From: Hexactinellida sp. DTS-2022
Taxonomy: Eukaryota; Porifera; Hexactinellida
Length of the DNA stretch: 64,000 nt
NCBI GenBank assembly: GCA_028753945.1
Contig: JAPNXP010000010.1
Location: 1,925,042 to 1,989,041 of the forward strand
Reading direction: 5' to 3'
Position numbers and translations under genes: made by a program. A model generated the notes under the pieces. It had not been told where the DNA came from. It saw only the letters and a list, made by a program, of their open reading frames with translations, and did no database searches. Shown one piece after another: positions 1 to 12,110 of the stretch. Within the stretch, counting starts at the first letter, position 1. Each line of letters starts with the position of its first letter.

Positions 1-430
1 CTTTCTTCAAAAAGTGTTCAGAATTTGATATGAACCTACCAATTAGATGCTGCTTTAGCATATCAAATTTCGATTCAGTACTAATTCAGTGGGATAATGC
101 TCGATGTAAACAATTACCTCTGAAAATACTGGTAGTTTGTTATTATATAATTTTGATGTGAAATGTGTTTGCTGATCTATTTTCAGTGACAGTATTAGTG
201 CATCAAATTATTTCAAAAGAGGGCGATGTAATGTGTCTTTATTCATTAAAATAGGTTAACATCTAACCCAATACCACTGACAATCCTCCTTTGCATAAGT
301 TGAGTTAAGTTATTGATGGAACAGTTGAGCAAATCACTATTATTCTCCGTCCGCCGATATTCTAAGCACTTAATAGTAACTGTATTTGACATTGTTTCTC
401 CTTAATAGTTAGATATTAAGATTTTTCTCG
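1..430. other. unassigned AT-rich DNA upstream of P-like element
   Basis: No ORF, RNA gene or clear inverted repeat was recognised here. The left terminal repeat of the P-like element that follows should lie in or before this stretch. I found no CATAGC-type end, so that end is either lost or outside the window. Confidence 0.4.
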
Positions 431-3223
431 ATGCAGAACTATTCTGCCCCTGGTTGTAGGCGTAATTATATCCCAGAAGATCGCGTCCCAGTTTTTTAAC
501 TTACAGGTGGCCCACCTGAGTTACGACATGCCTGGTTATGTGCTCTCCATCGTGACGATGTTTCTGAAATCAAAATAGTGTATGTGTGTGCTAAACATTT
601 TCCGATGCAAGATATTCAATATTTTCACAAGGTATCTAGAAGAAATGGCACATCCTATCATGTCCCGCGAGGAAGACCCAAATTAAATCCTGGCGCTGAC
701 CCTCTCTCCTTCCTGGTTATCCGTCTTATTATTCCTCTTCCCTTTCAATTAGAATCAACGGATTCTCTTACGACTCCAAAGAGAAAGATCTATTGAACCA
801 AGCAAACTCTGCTTGAGATCAGAGAATACACAAATGGAGAAGTTTCGTGTTAGTTGTATACAAGAAATACGAGATAAGTTAGCTTTGATAACAATCCAAA
901 CTGACTGGTTATTTTGGATTCCAACAGATAATTATGTGAGATTTTTTGCCTAAGATGGAAAATCATAATATTTGTGCAGATGTTTCCCTTGAAATAAATT
1001 CTTTTTTATCTGTGAACGGATATATATATGGGGAGTCCATTTCTCTCTCACTTATCTCTATCACTTATATTCGACAAATTGAAACGATGTTTACAGAGAA
1101 TACTCTGAAACTTAGCTCTTCCCCTCAGAAGAAACATCGTCACCATATCTCTAAAGCAAAATAACATATTGAGGACTCAATGAGGAGGCCATATGTAATC
1201 TATTAGATAGTGATGAAACATAATCCAATTGTTCCGATTTGCCAAGATTACAATTTATTCTTGGCCAACTAGAGAATGTGGGTATTTACAAGAAGAGAAG
1301 GCGATATAATGTTATCACACAAATTCTGGCCATAGAAACGCATCTGGTTTCTCCTGCTAGTTACAAATTTCTCCAAAGATCAGAATGCATTTCTTTTCCC
1401 ATGTTCACACATTAGAAAAGTTGTACTCTTCTTTTGGGATGGAAAACGACTCTTATACTTACCTTAGCAAGGTAACTTCTTTTAGTTCTCAAGGGAATAA
1501 TGTAATTATTCAGGATGCATGAGATCCACGTTTAGTCTGATATCTCATATAAGGGTGGGAAAATATTTGTCCTAACTTATCCCCTGAAAACCCCACAAGA
1601 ACTGTATTTGCTTTCATGGTTTCTAGTTTACAAAGAAAATGGTCCTGTATTTCTCGTTTGATACCTTGCGCAACTATTTCTGCTGAATACATTTTTCCTA
1701 TAATTAAGTAATGTATTTTGGATATCTAATCTTGCGGTTTGAAAGTACAGATTATTTCTACCGACAAATACCCTTTAAATGTGAAATTATTCATGGTCCT
1801 CTCCAACTAAACAGTTAGAACTGGAAACAAAAAGAAACAAGAACAAGAAGAAACTGGAAACAAGAAGAAACAACTCGAAACAATTGGTTGAATAAGAAAG
1901 ATATTCCGAAAACCTTTCACTTTCCCAACTTTCAGAACATTAAGCTGGATTACTGTGTGTATCCTGTTCAAGTTTACTATGCATCTTTTAGTGATGGGCG
2001 TCTCCTAAATAATTTAGAGAAAGAATCCTTAGCTAAGTTATCTCCTAGCTTGATTATCAAAGCTTTTTTACCTTCTGCTATAGAGCGCCAAAATGTAAAC
2101 TTGTTTTGAAAGTACTCAACGAATTGACTGTTGCAGCTCTGAAGTTACAGAACGAACTCAGTAACCAAGAAGACCGATACACACAAGTACACGACTTTGT
2201 TTAAATGTTCTTCAAATTTACAAACTGTACAACTTAAATTTCCCACTTAAAGGTAAACATTTGAATCATGATATCTAAAGACCTCTAACATACCAGGACG
2301 AACGATTTTCATTCTTAGCTTGTGTTGTTATTTGGTTAGAGACTTGGCTGGCCTTGCCAGGAAATGTAGGAAAGTTAAGTAAACAAACTTTACCAGTTTT
2401 AAACATGCTTACACTATATTGCCTCAAATTACTAACCATTTAACTGGATTTTGTGGATTTAACTATCTTTTGACATTCTTTTTACAGACAGATCCATTGG
2501 AACATCACTTTAGCATATATCGTATGATGTCAGGTTCAAACTATCATTTCTCGTATCTTCAAATCCTTGAAACTGAACGCCGCCTTAAGTTATCCAACAT
2601 ATTAAAAGATTTTCCTTCACACAAGATTGTGGTTTAAATTCAATTCAGACATTTATTGATTCATACTCATCCCTTGATACGAATAATGACGATGAAATCG
2701 ATGTCCAACTAGTCTGGGATTAAATTGATGAACTAACTTCCATTTAATGTAATTTACACACACTTCAGTCTTTAGATTTATTGCTGGTTATGCAGTACAT
2801 AATTATATTAAAAAACTCAGCCATGTCATGTTTGCATTTTCCCTTTTGACCAATGACAAAGACTTTATCTTTGATGTAGATTCACAACAGTATCCATCTG
2901 AGTTAATCCTCGAATCTATAGTAACTTTATGGAAGAAGTTAATTGAAATTGAAAGCAAAGACAACTTGTTGGCGATATTGATGCAAGGATCATGCAGAAA
3001 AATTATTGTGGAAGTAACCTTGATTTTCTTAGAAGAGACTGATGCGATTGCTAAATTGAGTTGCATTTCTTGTGATGTCTCTATTTTGACTATCCTAAAA
3101 AATATTATTTTAACTTGTGCCAACTGTCTACTAGCTAACAAGGTTAAAAATTCTAACTCCGCTGTTGCATCTAAAGGTATACGAAAACTGAGAAGTTCTC
3201 ACATTAATGAAATACACCAGTAG
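431..3223 (+). pseudogene. THAP-domain P-element-like transposase, decayed
   Basis: P-element transposases bind their terminal DNA with an N-terminal THAP zinc finger and cut with an RNase H-like DDE core. Here the THAP start reads SAPGCRRNY (one zinc Cys is replaced: NYSAPGC against NCCSAPGC in the 52-kb copy). Next come VCAKHF (the Cys-x2-His pair) and, near 2490-2535, the catalytic-Glu block DPLEHHFSIYRMMSG. A C-terminal domain at 2828-3223 ends NEIHQ. An in-frame TAA follows the VPVF of the THAP domain at about 498, and many later frame changes mean it cannot encode a full protein. A G-rich or A-rich tandem stretch near 1820-1885 (repeated GAAACAA motifs) interrupts the middle. It is clearly homologous to the transposase at 52188-55045. 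Confidence 0.85.
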
Positions 3224-3472
3224 GTTAAATTTCTACTATTATTGTTATTATTATTGTTATTTGAACCCACATTATTATTTATGTATTCTCATCATTGTTG
3301 TTAAGTGAGCAATGAAGACTCAACAGAGAAAATCTATTAATGTACTATAATTATTTATTATATTAATTTCTAAATGAATTTGAAAACATTGAACTGTGTT
3401 TATCACTTTCTCATCGTACACTACTTCATCCATGGTACATTTGATGGTAGGCCTTATATAGAGTAAGCTATG
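431..3472 (+). mobile_element. old P-like element, right end recognisable
   Basis: The right end is GAGTAAGCTATG, preceded by GGCCTTATATA and an upstream CCATGG box. These match, in order, the ends of the other P-like elements in this window (CATAGCCTAC...TAAGGCC, then a CCATGG-type box). The coding remnant runs from a THAP start at 431 to a stop at 3223. No left terminal repeat or TSD was found. It is one of the oldest P-like copies here, because the coding frame is broken many times. Confidence 0.75.
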
Positions 3473-4405
3473 CTTAAATGTATGAATACAAATTATCGTT
3501 GTTTCAAATACTTTGGCCGGTTACCTTATCATTCAATGTCTTTAAGTGACCCACGTGGCTCCTTTTCGAACGCATTTAGAAACTTTATTTGAATATTATA
3601 TTATATCTGCTAAGTTTTAGAGCTAGTAGAACCCAGTTTTGGAAATATTATTGACATCTGAGTATGTCAAAAAGTATCTTTCCATTATTTATTTTGCCGA
3701 CAGTTCCAGCACCCTGCTGATCTTTAATATATCAAATTGACCCCGAATTTTTTGATATTAGTCAGATCCCAAATGATCGTAATGCATAAAGTCACTGGAT
3801 TGGAAGCTTCTCTCACAAAGGAATCGTTTCGTTGGTTCTTTATTGTTCATGATGCTATATATTTACTAGTTGATTATCTATTTGTAATTAATTGTTTGGT
3901 GAGCCTCCGTGCGGGGTAAAAAACTTTGGTATTCTGAATATTAGCATATAACCTGCAAATTAAAACAATTCGGGATTCACGATACAATGCTGAACTATTA
4001 GTCCCATCACTTTTAAATGGAGGACAAAGTCTATATTTTTGTCCGAAATTGAAAGAAAAGTAAAAGTTGATGCAACAAACGAAGTCTATTGGAAGAGATC
4101 AAATTGATTAAACGATGTAGTTATGATATTTATAAAATATACTTTAAATCAACCAATCGATTACTAAGACATGTACATATTGCAGTCAATGTATGTTTTC
4201 AATCAAAACTCGTTTTGACTGAAAAGTCAGTTCGCGTTTCGACTGAAAACGCACTTTGACTGCAACATACATATTAAATTAAAATTAAGCTCCTAGTCAA
4301 TTTGCTAAACCGCTGAATAAAATTCTATTGTCACGTAGTCGTTAGTAATCATCACCATAACAACAAATTTAATAATTAAATATGCTAGAAAAACAGTTTT
4401 AATTT
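3473..4405. other. non-coding spacer with a short fold-back
   Basis: No gene recognised. A small imperfect inverted repeat lies at about 4178-4276: TGCAGTCAATGTATG on one side and GACTGCAACATACAT on the other, with GACTGAAAA motifs between. This may be a small MITE. The rest is featureless to the eye. Confidence 0.4.
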
Positions 4406-4735
4406 CAAGGTTGCAACCGAATACTGATATATTTGGTTGAACCGAATATTATTTGCCGAATAGTTGATATTTGGTTGCCAACCTGATATCATTATTAGTA
4501 TTCGGTTGCCCGACTGAATATCATTATCAGTATTCGGTTGTCCGGCCGAATATCATTATTTGGTATTCGGTCTCCAGACCGAATATCATCAGTATTCATA
4601 TTTGGTTATTGCAGCCGAATATTATGAGTATTCGTATTCGGTTAGGGCAACCAAATATTATCATTATCAGTATTCGTATTCGGTAGGGCAACTATTAATG
4701 AATACTGATATTCAGTTCGAGCGTTTCAACCTTGA
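4406..4735. repeat. MITE built of tandem hairpin units
   Basis: The ends are inverted (AAGGTTGCAACCGAATACTG on the left, GTTTCAACCTTG on the right). The interior repeats a palindromic motif of the form TATTCGGTTG...CCGAATATCATTA about six times, so the strand can form serial hairpins. ORFs predicted across it (repeated YSxRPNII-type peptides) are repeat artefacts. The TSD is not clear. A hAT-like or fold-back MITE is most likely. Confidence 0.6.
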
Positions 4736-7179
4736 CTATAATCTCTATACTATCGTTCGCAGCTCAAAAAAGGTTGGTAGGCAGGATTGCCAAATCTCTC
4801 GCTTTAGGCGTGTACCTCACGCGTTAAAAAAAACTCCTACTCTCACGTTTACATTTCATAATCTAACGCTTTTTTATAAAATATAACGATGGCACTCTTT
4901 CTAGTTTACTTAATATAAAATTGGCCGTACCTGAGCAATGTCATACGTTTGGGACAAGTAGCGATTTAATTATATGGTCACATAAAGTTACAAAGGAATA
5001 TAACGAAGAACACTAGCTTAGTATGAAATCAATTTTTCTCTTAATCTTGAATCAAGAGATTTTATCAATTTGCATCACAATAGAAAAATATTCATGATAG
5101 ATTTTTTTATTTTTTTGTAATTCTGCACATTTTTTATCAAAATAGATACAGGACGGCATACCCAGTACGGATGGTGCGGCGAGAACCGTAACACTTTTCA
5201 GGAAGGCCAGCTTTGCTGTACCACGTCTATCTGTTCGAAATTAATCAATTAATTGCTAATTTAATGATCGACGGAAAATATTCTAATACCTGGCGCTGGT
5301 CGCCGGACCATATACGAATAACTGGTGCTGCGTCGGCGGACCACATTCGAAAATTTGTTAAATTGTCCGCCGAACCACTTTTAGAAAGGACGTGCCGCGT
5401 CTGATTTAGGTAGCATTAAACCAGGGGTGGAGGCAATATATAACCCTCAATATACTTTTTGACAAAATCTCACGCTTTTTTTTTAAAAAAAAGGACAAAA
5501 TATCACGCTTTATTCTTACAAAAAGCTGTACCTCTCTCGGCATGAGCTGCCCAATGTAGTGGTGTACAGTACCGTAATATGGAATGCGTACACTCACCTC
5601 TTAACATTGGCGAGCTGCTTATCCGAGTTAACTATGCGAGGCGAAGTAAGAGAGAGTTCTACCCTCGTATGTTATCTCTGAAACCTCCCTACTGCACCAC
5701 CATCTACAAGCAAGTGTGCTAGTAGTAGATCAGGCGGCGTAGATAAGAGGAAATAAAAACTTTCACTGCTCATAACATAGAGGGAACTTGGAAAGAATTT
5801 GCTGTTAGTTTTTCACTTTCCCATGATTTCTCATCACAAAAGCTGCAGGAATAAAGTGCTGACTACTTAAGTGAAAACTCAACCATAATATTTTCAGTAA
5901 ACGAAATGTTCTCTATATGACCAAAACTTTTCGATTGCGCATTTTAGAGAGCGTTTCATCCCTACTATTCTTAAACCATTTGATGTGATGTCGAGAGATT
6001 TCATAATTGAAGTTACATAAGGGATAGTATATTTTATGCAAACTTCTTTGAATGAGCTTAAACTTGTTCAAATTAATCAATCATTATTTTTGAATCAACA
6101 TCCAGATGGGGAAGTTCTAATAGTATAGCAGCAATGGCTTGTTTTAGACTATAAAAGATTGGAAAGATTTCATAGTTAGCAATTCTTCCTTGATGTGTAT
6201 GATGTGAACAAGGAGCTGATGATAATGAACTGTTGGCAAATTAAATGCTAATCTCATGATAGCTGCATTTTCAAGCAAACAAACACAAATTTGTCCAAAA
6301 TCTTCTAGTCAAGAAGCATTGAATATATATTTGAATGGTATAATGTTGATCGTAAGGAATATATGCGAGAGTGACTATCTTGCGACACCATTTGAATTTA
6401 TTAGGATTAAATTCCCAAATATCCATGAAAAGGTGAGTTGACCACATAGGTGTAAACTTTTCCCTTGTTTCCTAAAATCTTTGGGGGCACTTTTTCCTAG
6501 AAATAAGCTGGTGTCACAATCGCCTTCTGTTCAGAAAATCAATTTGACTTTAAAAGGCGCTCTTTGATTTATTTCCACTCTTTTGAGCCTATCTATCTAA
6601 TGCACTGGATAACCCAAATTGTAAAAATAATTTTTTACTAGACAATTTCGGTTATGAAGAGTTTTGCTACAAAAAGTGGACATTACTAAATTGGTCCATG
6701 TATTGCGATTAATACGATATTTTGTTGTTACCAAACCATTATTCAATTGATATTGTATAGTTAGATTACTGATTTCAATATTTAACCTGTTAAATATACA
6801 TATACATACGCAATTAAACTAGAACATCGTTAAGGGTCAAAAAGTTGTGTTCGTACTACCCGGAAATTCGTATTAACGTCTTCGTATCGAAGTTCTACTG
6901 TATAAATATTTTTCACTTTTTTAATATGTTAACAATTTTATTAATTAGCATAGTTAACTCACTTAAAACTACTTGAATGGCACAAATCAAACTGATGATG
7001 CATTTTCTATTGCTAAGCTTTGACATAGTTCGAAAATTACTCCAATGAGAAACTTCCGATCTGAATGGATGAAACGTTGGACTTAGTTGGAACCTAATGA
7101 AAATGGTTCAGGCGTACTTTGCAAGATATATTTATGGGCCATAGATAACAAAATATTATCTAGAAGTCAATTACTTCGC
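4736..7179. other. unassigned intergenic DNA
   Basis: No supported gene. At about 5150-5405 there is a GC-richer patch with repeated TGGTCGCCGGACCA and GTCGGCGGACCA motifs, possibly a small MITE between AGGACGGCATACC and GGACGTGCCGCGTC. From about 5650 to 7000 the sequence is AT-rich, and the short ORFs in it show no family resemblance. The hAT relic begins near the right edge. Confidence 0.35.
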
Positions 7180-8664
7180 TAAAATGACAGATTCTGCAAA
7201 GGGACCTAATAAGCATGAACAGAGCGGTGCCCACAGAAAAGCAGCAAGTGCATTCACTAACACTGAAACCAAGCAGTGACATCGTTTCACAGCTTGATAG
7301 CCAACATATTATGCAGAAGCTGAGAAATCGTACTTCTCTGGAACCCGTATTCAAAACAATGAAATAACTTGCTCGACAAGGACTCCCTTTTCGTGGACAT
7401 GAGAATGATTAATCAAACTTTATTGAAATACATAAATTAATAGATGAAGATTGGTTAGAAAGGACAGGTTATAGTTGGACCTCCTCTAGTATTCAAAATG
7501 AAATTCTTCAAATCTTATCCCACGAAATCCTTCAGAAAATATCGTCAAATATTCGTCAGGAGACTTTTTTGGGATCATTGCTGATGAAACTAGTGACATT
7601 AGTAACGTTGAGCAAGTTAGTATCATTATGCGTTACTGTGAAAAAATAACTTTACGTGTATATGAAGAGTTCATCGGATTCATTTCAACCGCTTCGACAA
7701 CTGGTGAATAGTTAGCAAACTTGATAAAAGATAGAAAGATACATTGCTTAGAATGCGGCTAAATATCAATATGTTAACCTCGCAAGGATATGATGGGGCT
7801 TATAGTATGTCCTCCAGCCCCAAACGGGTTGGTGTTAGTACTCGTATTCGAGAGAAGGCTTCAATGGCCTGGTATGTTCATTGTTCTGGACATGTTATAA
7901 ATTTAGTTTTGGGTGATGCAGTTCGATATACTCCTGCTGTTCCGATTCATTTGATGCTGTAGCATCTGTAAGTGTGTTTGTAAAACGATCTCCAAAAAGA
8001 CAGGCTTCTTTTGAATCCATCCAAAAAGTTTCAGCCTTAGAACTTGAAAAATCCCATAAAAAGGGTCCACATACCGGCTATATCACCTTGAAAGGTGTTT
8101 GCAATACAAGATGGGTGATGCGAAAACCATGTGTATACGCTGTTCTCATTAATTACAGAATACTTTTGGACTCGTTAGAGTGCCTTTATTCAGATAGCAG
8201 TGAATCTCAGCCGACTCGATCCAAGGCTGAAGTTCATTTAAACAGATTGGAAAATTTCAAAACTTATTTTAACATCAGGATCCTTTCCAAATAATTTGAT
8301 CTTTTTCATTACGTGCATACAAAGATACAGGGAAAGCACATAACCATATCTAGGGTTCGTGATCTAGTAAACATATTATTGATTTAGTGAAAGTAGAGGC
8401 TGAACAAGATGATGACACGATTGAGATCTTCTACAATGCTTGTTGTAGGGATGCAAATGAACTTTTGATACTTGATCCAATAAATTGCGTCCCACGTGCT
8501 TATCTGTCTGGAGAATGACGTAAGAGAGGCCACACTGAACCATTTACTGAAGAAAACTGTAGAAAATATTATTTGGGACAATATAGAGAAATTTTCCAGC
8601 GTGCCCTGGAAGAAATGAGAGAAAGATTTGATTCAGAAAGTCTCAATCATGTTAGTAGACTTGA
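7180..8664 (+). pseudogene. hAT-superfamily transposase (ZMYM/DUF4371-like), decayed
   Basis: Pieces in order match the animal hAT transposases related to ZMYM1-like proteins. They are LARQGLPFRGHEND near 7370-7412, FGIIADETSDISNVEQ near 7570-7618 (carrying the first catalytic Asp, ADETSD), EEFIGF near 7665, SQGYDGAYSMS and YVHCSGHVINLVLGDA at 7744-7925, CNTRWV near 8100, and a tail YREIFQRALEEMRERF near 8580-8630. hAT transposases excise and insert their element and leave 8-bp duplications. The frame shifts several times and has in-frame stops (for example after GHEND), so it is dead. It runs directly into P-like coding sequence at about 8665, which means one element was inserted in or recombined with the other. 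No hAT ends were identified. Confidence 0.75.
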
Positions 8665-8839
8665 AGAAATTTGGTTGGAAGCCTGGAGATCACTCCCTGG
8701 AAATGGAAAGGAAGGAAAATTAAGTCTCCAAACTTTACAAGCCTTAGAAATCCTTGTGTTGTGTTACCCCATATAACTAGCCAGCTGTTAGAAAATTGTG
8801 GATTTTCTTATCCCCTAACGTCTTTCTTACAGACAGACC
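8665..8839 (+). mobile_element. P-like element fragment, left part (split by 11-kb insertion)
   Basis: It translates as EAWRSLPGNGKEGKLSLQTL and then, after a frame change, SQLLENCGFSYPLTSFLQTD. This is the region just before the catalytic-Glu block of the 52-kb transposase (AAWDSLPGKDGKLSKQTF and TCGYSYLLTSFLQTD). The fragment stops at GACC where the fold-back block enters, and it resumes at 19904 with DPLEHHFGLYR in the same frame. Confidence 0.8.
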
Positions 8840-9229
8840 TGTTGCATGGGAAATGGACCCCCGTGGGAAATGGATCCCCCCTAATAAGTGACCATGGATA
8901 TGTTCAGGGGGTCCATTTCCCAAACGTATGCGTGGGATTTCGACCCCCTTGATATGAAAATACATCAGTCATATCCTGTTATGAAATACAATTATCACCT
9001 GTTATTTAAGAACGGAATTTGTTGACTTTCAATACATTCTAATTGAGCACAAAATTTGGTGCGTCTTCCTTTAGTTGAGTTGAATTGTGAATTTTCTACC
9101 TAATTGTTACTGCATATTTACCAATTTGGATTGTAGTTTTTGAGTATACTTATTATGGGAGATGTTGTCAATCGAGAGATGTTGGTGATTTACCATTTAT
9201 GGCTTCAGTTGTTTATAATTAGGTTTCAT

Positions 9230-9381
9230 TGCCGGCGCCACGTATTATGAGGTGTGAGTGTAGTGGGTGTCACTGTATAGTCTAGTGGGTGTCACTGTCC
9301 AAGCACCGTTTCATTTCCTTGAGGCAGTGGGTGTCCGGACACCCAGGACACCCCCTGTGGCGGCGGCCCTGGGTTTCTATT
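9230..9381. repeat. GC-rich repeat fragment with GGTGTCC palindrome
   Basis: The stretch repeats GTGGGTGTCACTGT twice and contains the palindrome GGGTGTCCGGACACCC, ending GGCGGCGGCCCTGGG. This resembles a hAT-type MITE end, but I cannot pair the two ends convincingly. Confidence 0.35.
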
Positions 9382-9616
9382 ATCAAGGACTTCTTTAATA
9401 TAGGGACTGTAAACTTCGTTTTACGGTAAAATTAGCGTAGGCCTAAAACACTATTGTTACTTATTGATATCCCGTAATCAGCTAATGCTAGACATAGGAA
9501 ATGTATTATTGTCGTATAGGAAGTCATATTTTGGGAGTCCAACGGTAATATTGGTTTATCGAAAATATTTGTGGAATATAAGTTATGCGATTTTCACACC
9601 CTTCCATATATGGTAA

Positions 9617-9814
9617 TACAGTCAGGTTCTTTTATTATGAACATTCAAGGGACCAAAAATTGTGTTTATAATAGAGAGACTTCATAATAAGCGAACTCAA
9701 CTTAATACAAACCCTATGTAAGTTGTTAACTTGGGACCATAGGGCTTGTTCATAATAAAAAATCTTCATATTAAGCAGACGAAATCTTGTTCACAATAAG
9801 CAGACCTGACTGTA
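9617..9814. repeat. pogo-like MITE A at a TA site
   Basis: The ends are TACAGTCAGGTTCTTTTATT and the inverse AATAAGCAGACCTGACTGTA. The TA duplication is confirmed by the uninterrupted paralogous site near 10560-10580 (GGTAATATTGTTAAAATC on the opposite strand). Confidence 0.8.
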
Positions 9815-9969
9815 TTGTTAAAATCTCGAGATTACTTAACTTTATACATATGAAATGTATTATTTTCGTACAGGAAATCATATTTGGTAGTCCAACGGTC
9901 ATATTGGTTTATCGAAAATATCTGTGGAATGTACGTTATTCGATTTCCACACCTTTCCATATATGGTAA

Positions 9970-10146
9970 TACAGTGGATGCTGGTTATAAGCACATCATC
10001 GGGAACTGCACTTATGGTGTTATAACCGGCATGTGCTTATAACCGACATTAATTATACAGGGTAGATGGCAAACGTTTTCCAACATAGTGTGCTTATATC
10101 CGATATGTTCTTATAACCGGTGTGCTTATATCCGACATCTACTGTA
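9970..10146. repeat. pogo-like MITE B at the paralogous TA site
   Basis: The ends are TACAGTGGATGCTGGTTATA and the inverse, ending GACATCTACTGTA. The interior repeats GTGCTTATAACCGACAT-type motifs. It sits at exactly the same TA (GGTAA-TA-TTGTTAAAATC) as MITE A in the neighbouring duplicated unit. Confidence 0.8.
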
Positions 10147-10809
10147 TTGTTAAAATCTCGAGATTATTTAGTTTTATACATATGAAATTTATTATTGGCG
10201 AATGGGAAATGGGAATTCATATTTAGGGACTCAGTAGATCACATTGATTTACCTAAGGCGTTCCCTTTAGCCTATATTATTATTTTGGACAACATTGATT
10301 TAAATATAGATTTGAAAGAAACTTATCAAGATTTTTTAATAAACAACATAATGACAGATATCTGATATGTAAGTATTAACTAAACTACAAAACAGGGTCG
10401 GGGCAATCCTCCTGTGGAGAGTGCCAAAATAATAATATAGGCTGAGGGGAACGCCTTAGGTAAATCAATGTGATCTACTGAGTCCCTAAATATGAATTCC
10501 CATTTCCCATTCGCCAATAATAAATTTATATGTAAAAAACTAACTAATCTCGAGATTTTAACAATATTACCATATATGGAAGGGTGTAAAAATCGCATAA
10601 CTTACATTCCACAGATATTTTCGATAAACCAATATGAACTTTGGACTCCCCAAAATATGATTTCCTGTACGAAAATGATATATTTCCAATGTCTAGCATT
10701 AGCTGATTACGGGATATCAATAAGTAACAATAGTGTTTTAGGCCTACGCTAATTTACCGTAAACGAAGTTTACAGTCCCTATATTAAAGAAGTCCCTGAT
10801 AGTACATAG

Positions 10810-11215
10810 TACAGTCGAAATCGGGTTTTTTTGCCCCCCAAATGCACGACAAAAGGAGGCAAAAAAACCCAATAAGCAAAAAAAACCGATGGAAAACACA
10901 TTAAGATATCACATTTTTGCACGACAAAAGGAGGCAAAAAAACCCAATAAGCAAAAAAACCGATGAAAAACACATTAAGATATCACATTTTTGCACGACA
11001 AAAGGAGGCAAAAAAACCCAATAAGCAAAAAAAAACGATGGAAAACACATTAAGATATCACATTTTTGCACGACAAAAGGAGGCAAAAAAACCCAATAAG
11101 CAAAAAAAAACGATGGAAAACACATTAAGATATCACATTTTTGCACGACAAAAGGAGGCAAAAAAACCCAATAAGCAAAAAAACCCGTGGCAAAAAAACC
11201 CCGATTTCGACTGTA
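10810..11215. repeat. pogo-like MITE with internal ~75-bp tandem array
   Basis: The ends are TACAGTCGAAATCGGG and its inverse, ending TTTCGACTGTA. Inside is a unit of about 75 bp (landmark CACATTAAGATATCAC, then GCACGACAAAAGGAGGC) repeated four times plus partials. A sister copy at 32466-32630 has a single unit. ORFs over it on both strands (FFAYWVFLPPFVVQKCDI and HIFARQKEAKKPNKQK) only mirror the tandem repeat and are not genes. Confidence 0.85.
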
Positions 11216-12110
11216 TATTAGTGGGGCAGCATAACAGCCAGATTGGAGTGAATTGTTCAATTTTTGATACAAGCATGAAATTTGGCACAGACATAGATAA
11301 ATATATTATAGAAAGATATGGATATGGAGGCATCACGAAATTTTAATATTTTCATGATGGCGGGCAAAAATTGTCGGAAAGTGTCGGACAAAAGCCCGCT
11401 CTCGCGATTACTTGTTGAATAACCTCGTAGAGTGTTTATATGCTCATAGTTATTCTCAAATGACTGTGCGATGAAGAAAGAGGGGTCACTCGATAGGGTA
11501 GAAACAATATTTGAGAATGGAATGTGTCACATTCCAGCGTTGTCAAGGAATGTCCTCCCTCCCAAACATGGTCATGTGACCCCTATAATGACTGGAAATC
11601 TTATGCTGATTACGAATATCAGCATTAAACATTGATTAAACTTGAATTGATAGAGTTGATTTGATTTTGTATACATATATGTACTACAGTATAACTCGGT
11701 TTAGTACGTACTTAGGCTTAGTTTGTACTAATTTTTTTAACCAATTAATTAATCTATATCATGAACTACTATAGATAAGGACTGGAAACGACAATTGAAA
11801 ACTGGACCATGGACAAAATAGAAGTGCATCGATTTTTTGTCTATTACTATTAATTTTGAACTTTGAACGTGAAATACGTTGGTTTTAGGTGGATTCAAGA
11901 CTAAACATTCTCTGGATTTGCATTTAAATTGTTTATATTTAAGGTATTATTAACGACCCATAAACATTGAAACTATATTTTAGTATATGTATTTGCTTTC
12001 GTAGTAGTATGTTTGGATTTACTTTTTATCCGGGATTCTGCTGGCAATAATTGTTACCCTGAACTACTACGTACTAACTTTAATTTATTCTGATTAATTT
12101 AGCTTGTCAC

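Larger units (their letters stand above)
9382..10800. mobile_element. fold-back element with duplicated left arm
   Basis: The right arm (about 10420-10800) is the inverse of the left arm, which is present in pieces at 9382-9616 and 10147-10290. Matching landmarks are GGACTTCTTTAATATAGGG against its inverse near 10785, GCGTAGGCCTAAAACACTA against its inverse near 10740, and ACCTAAGGCGTTCCC near 10250 against its inverse near 10450. The stretch around CCATATATGGTAATA is duplicated in the left arm, and each copy holds a different pogo-like MITE. No protein is encoded. Confidence 0.75.

Noticed and set aside
2803-3141. 112-codon minus-strand ORF
   Set aside because: It is antisense to the C-terminal domain of the P-like transposase, which is homologous to the other copies.
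4471-4886. ORFs with repeated YSxRPNII peptides
   Set aside because: They come from the tandem hairpin repeat at 4406-4735.
10779-11346. Overlapping ORFs on both strands with repeated FFAYWVFLPPFVV and HIFARQKEAKKPNKQK peptides
   Set aside because: They mirror the ~75-bp tandem unit of a MITE and have no independent support as genes.
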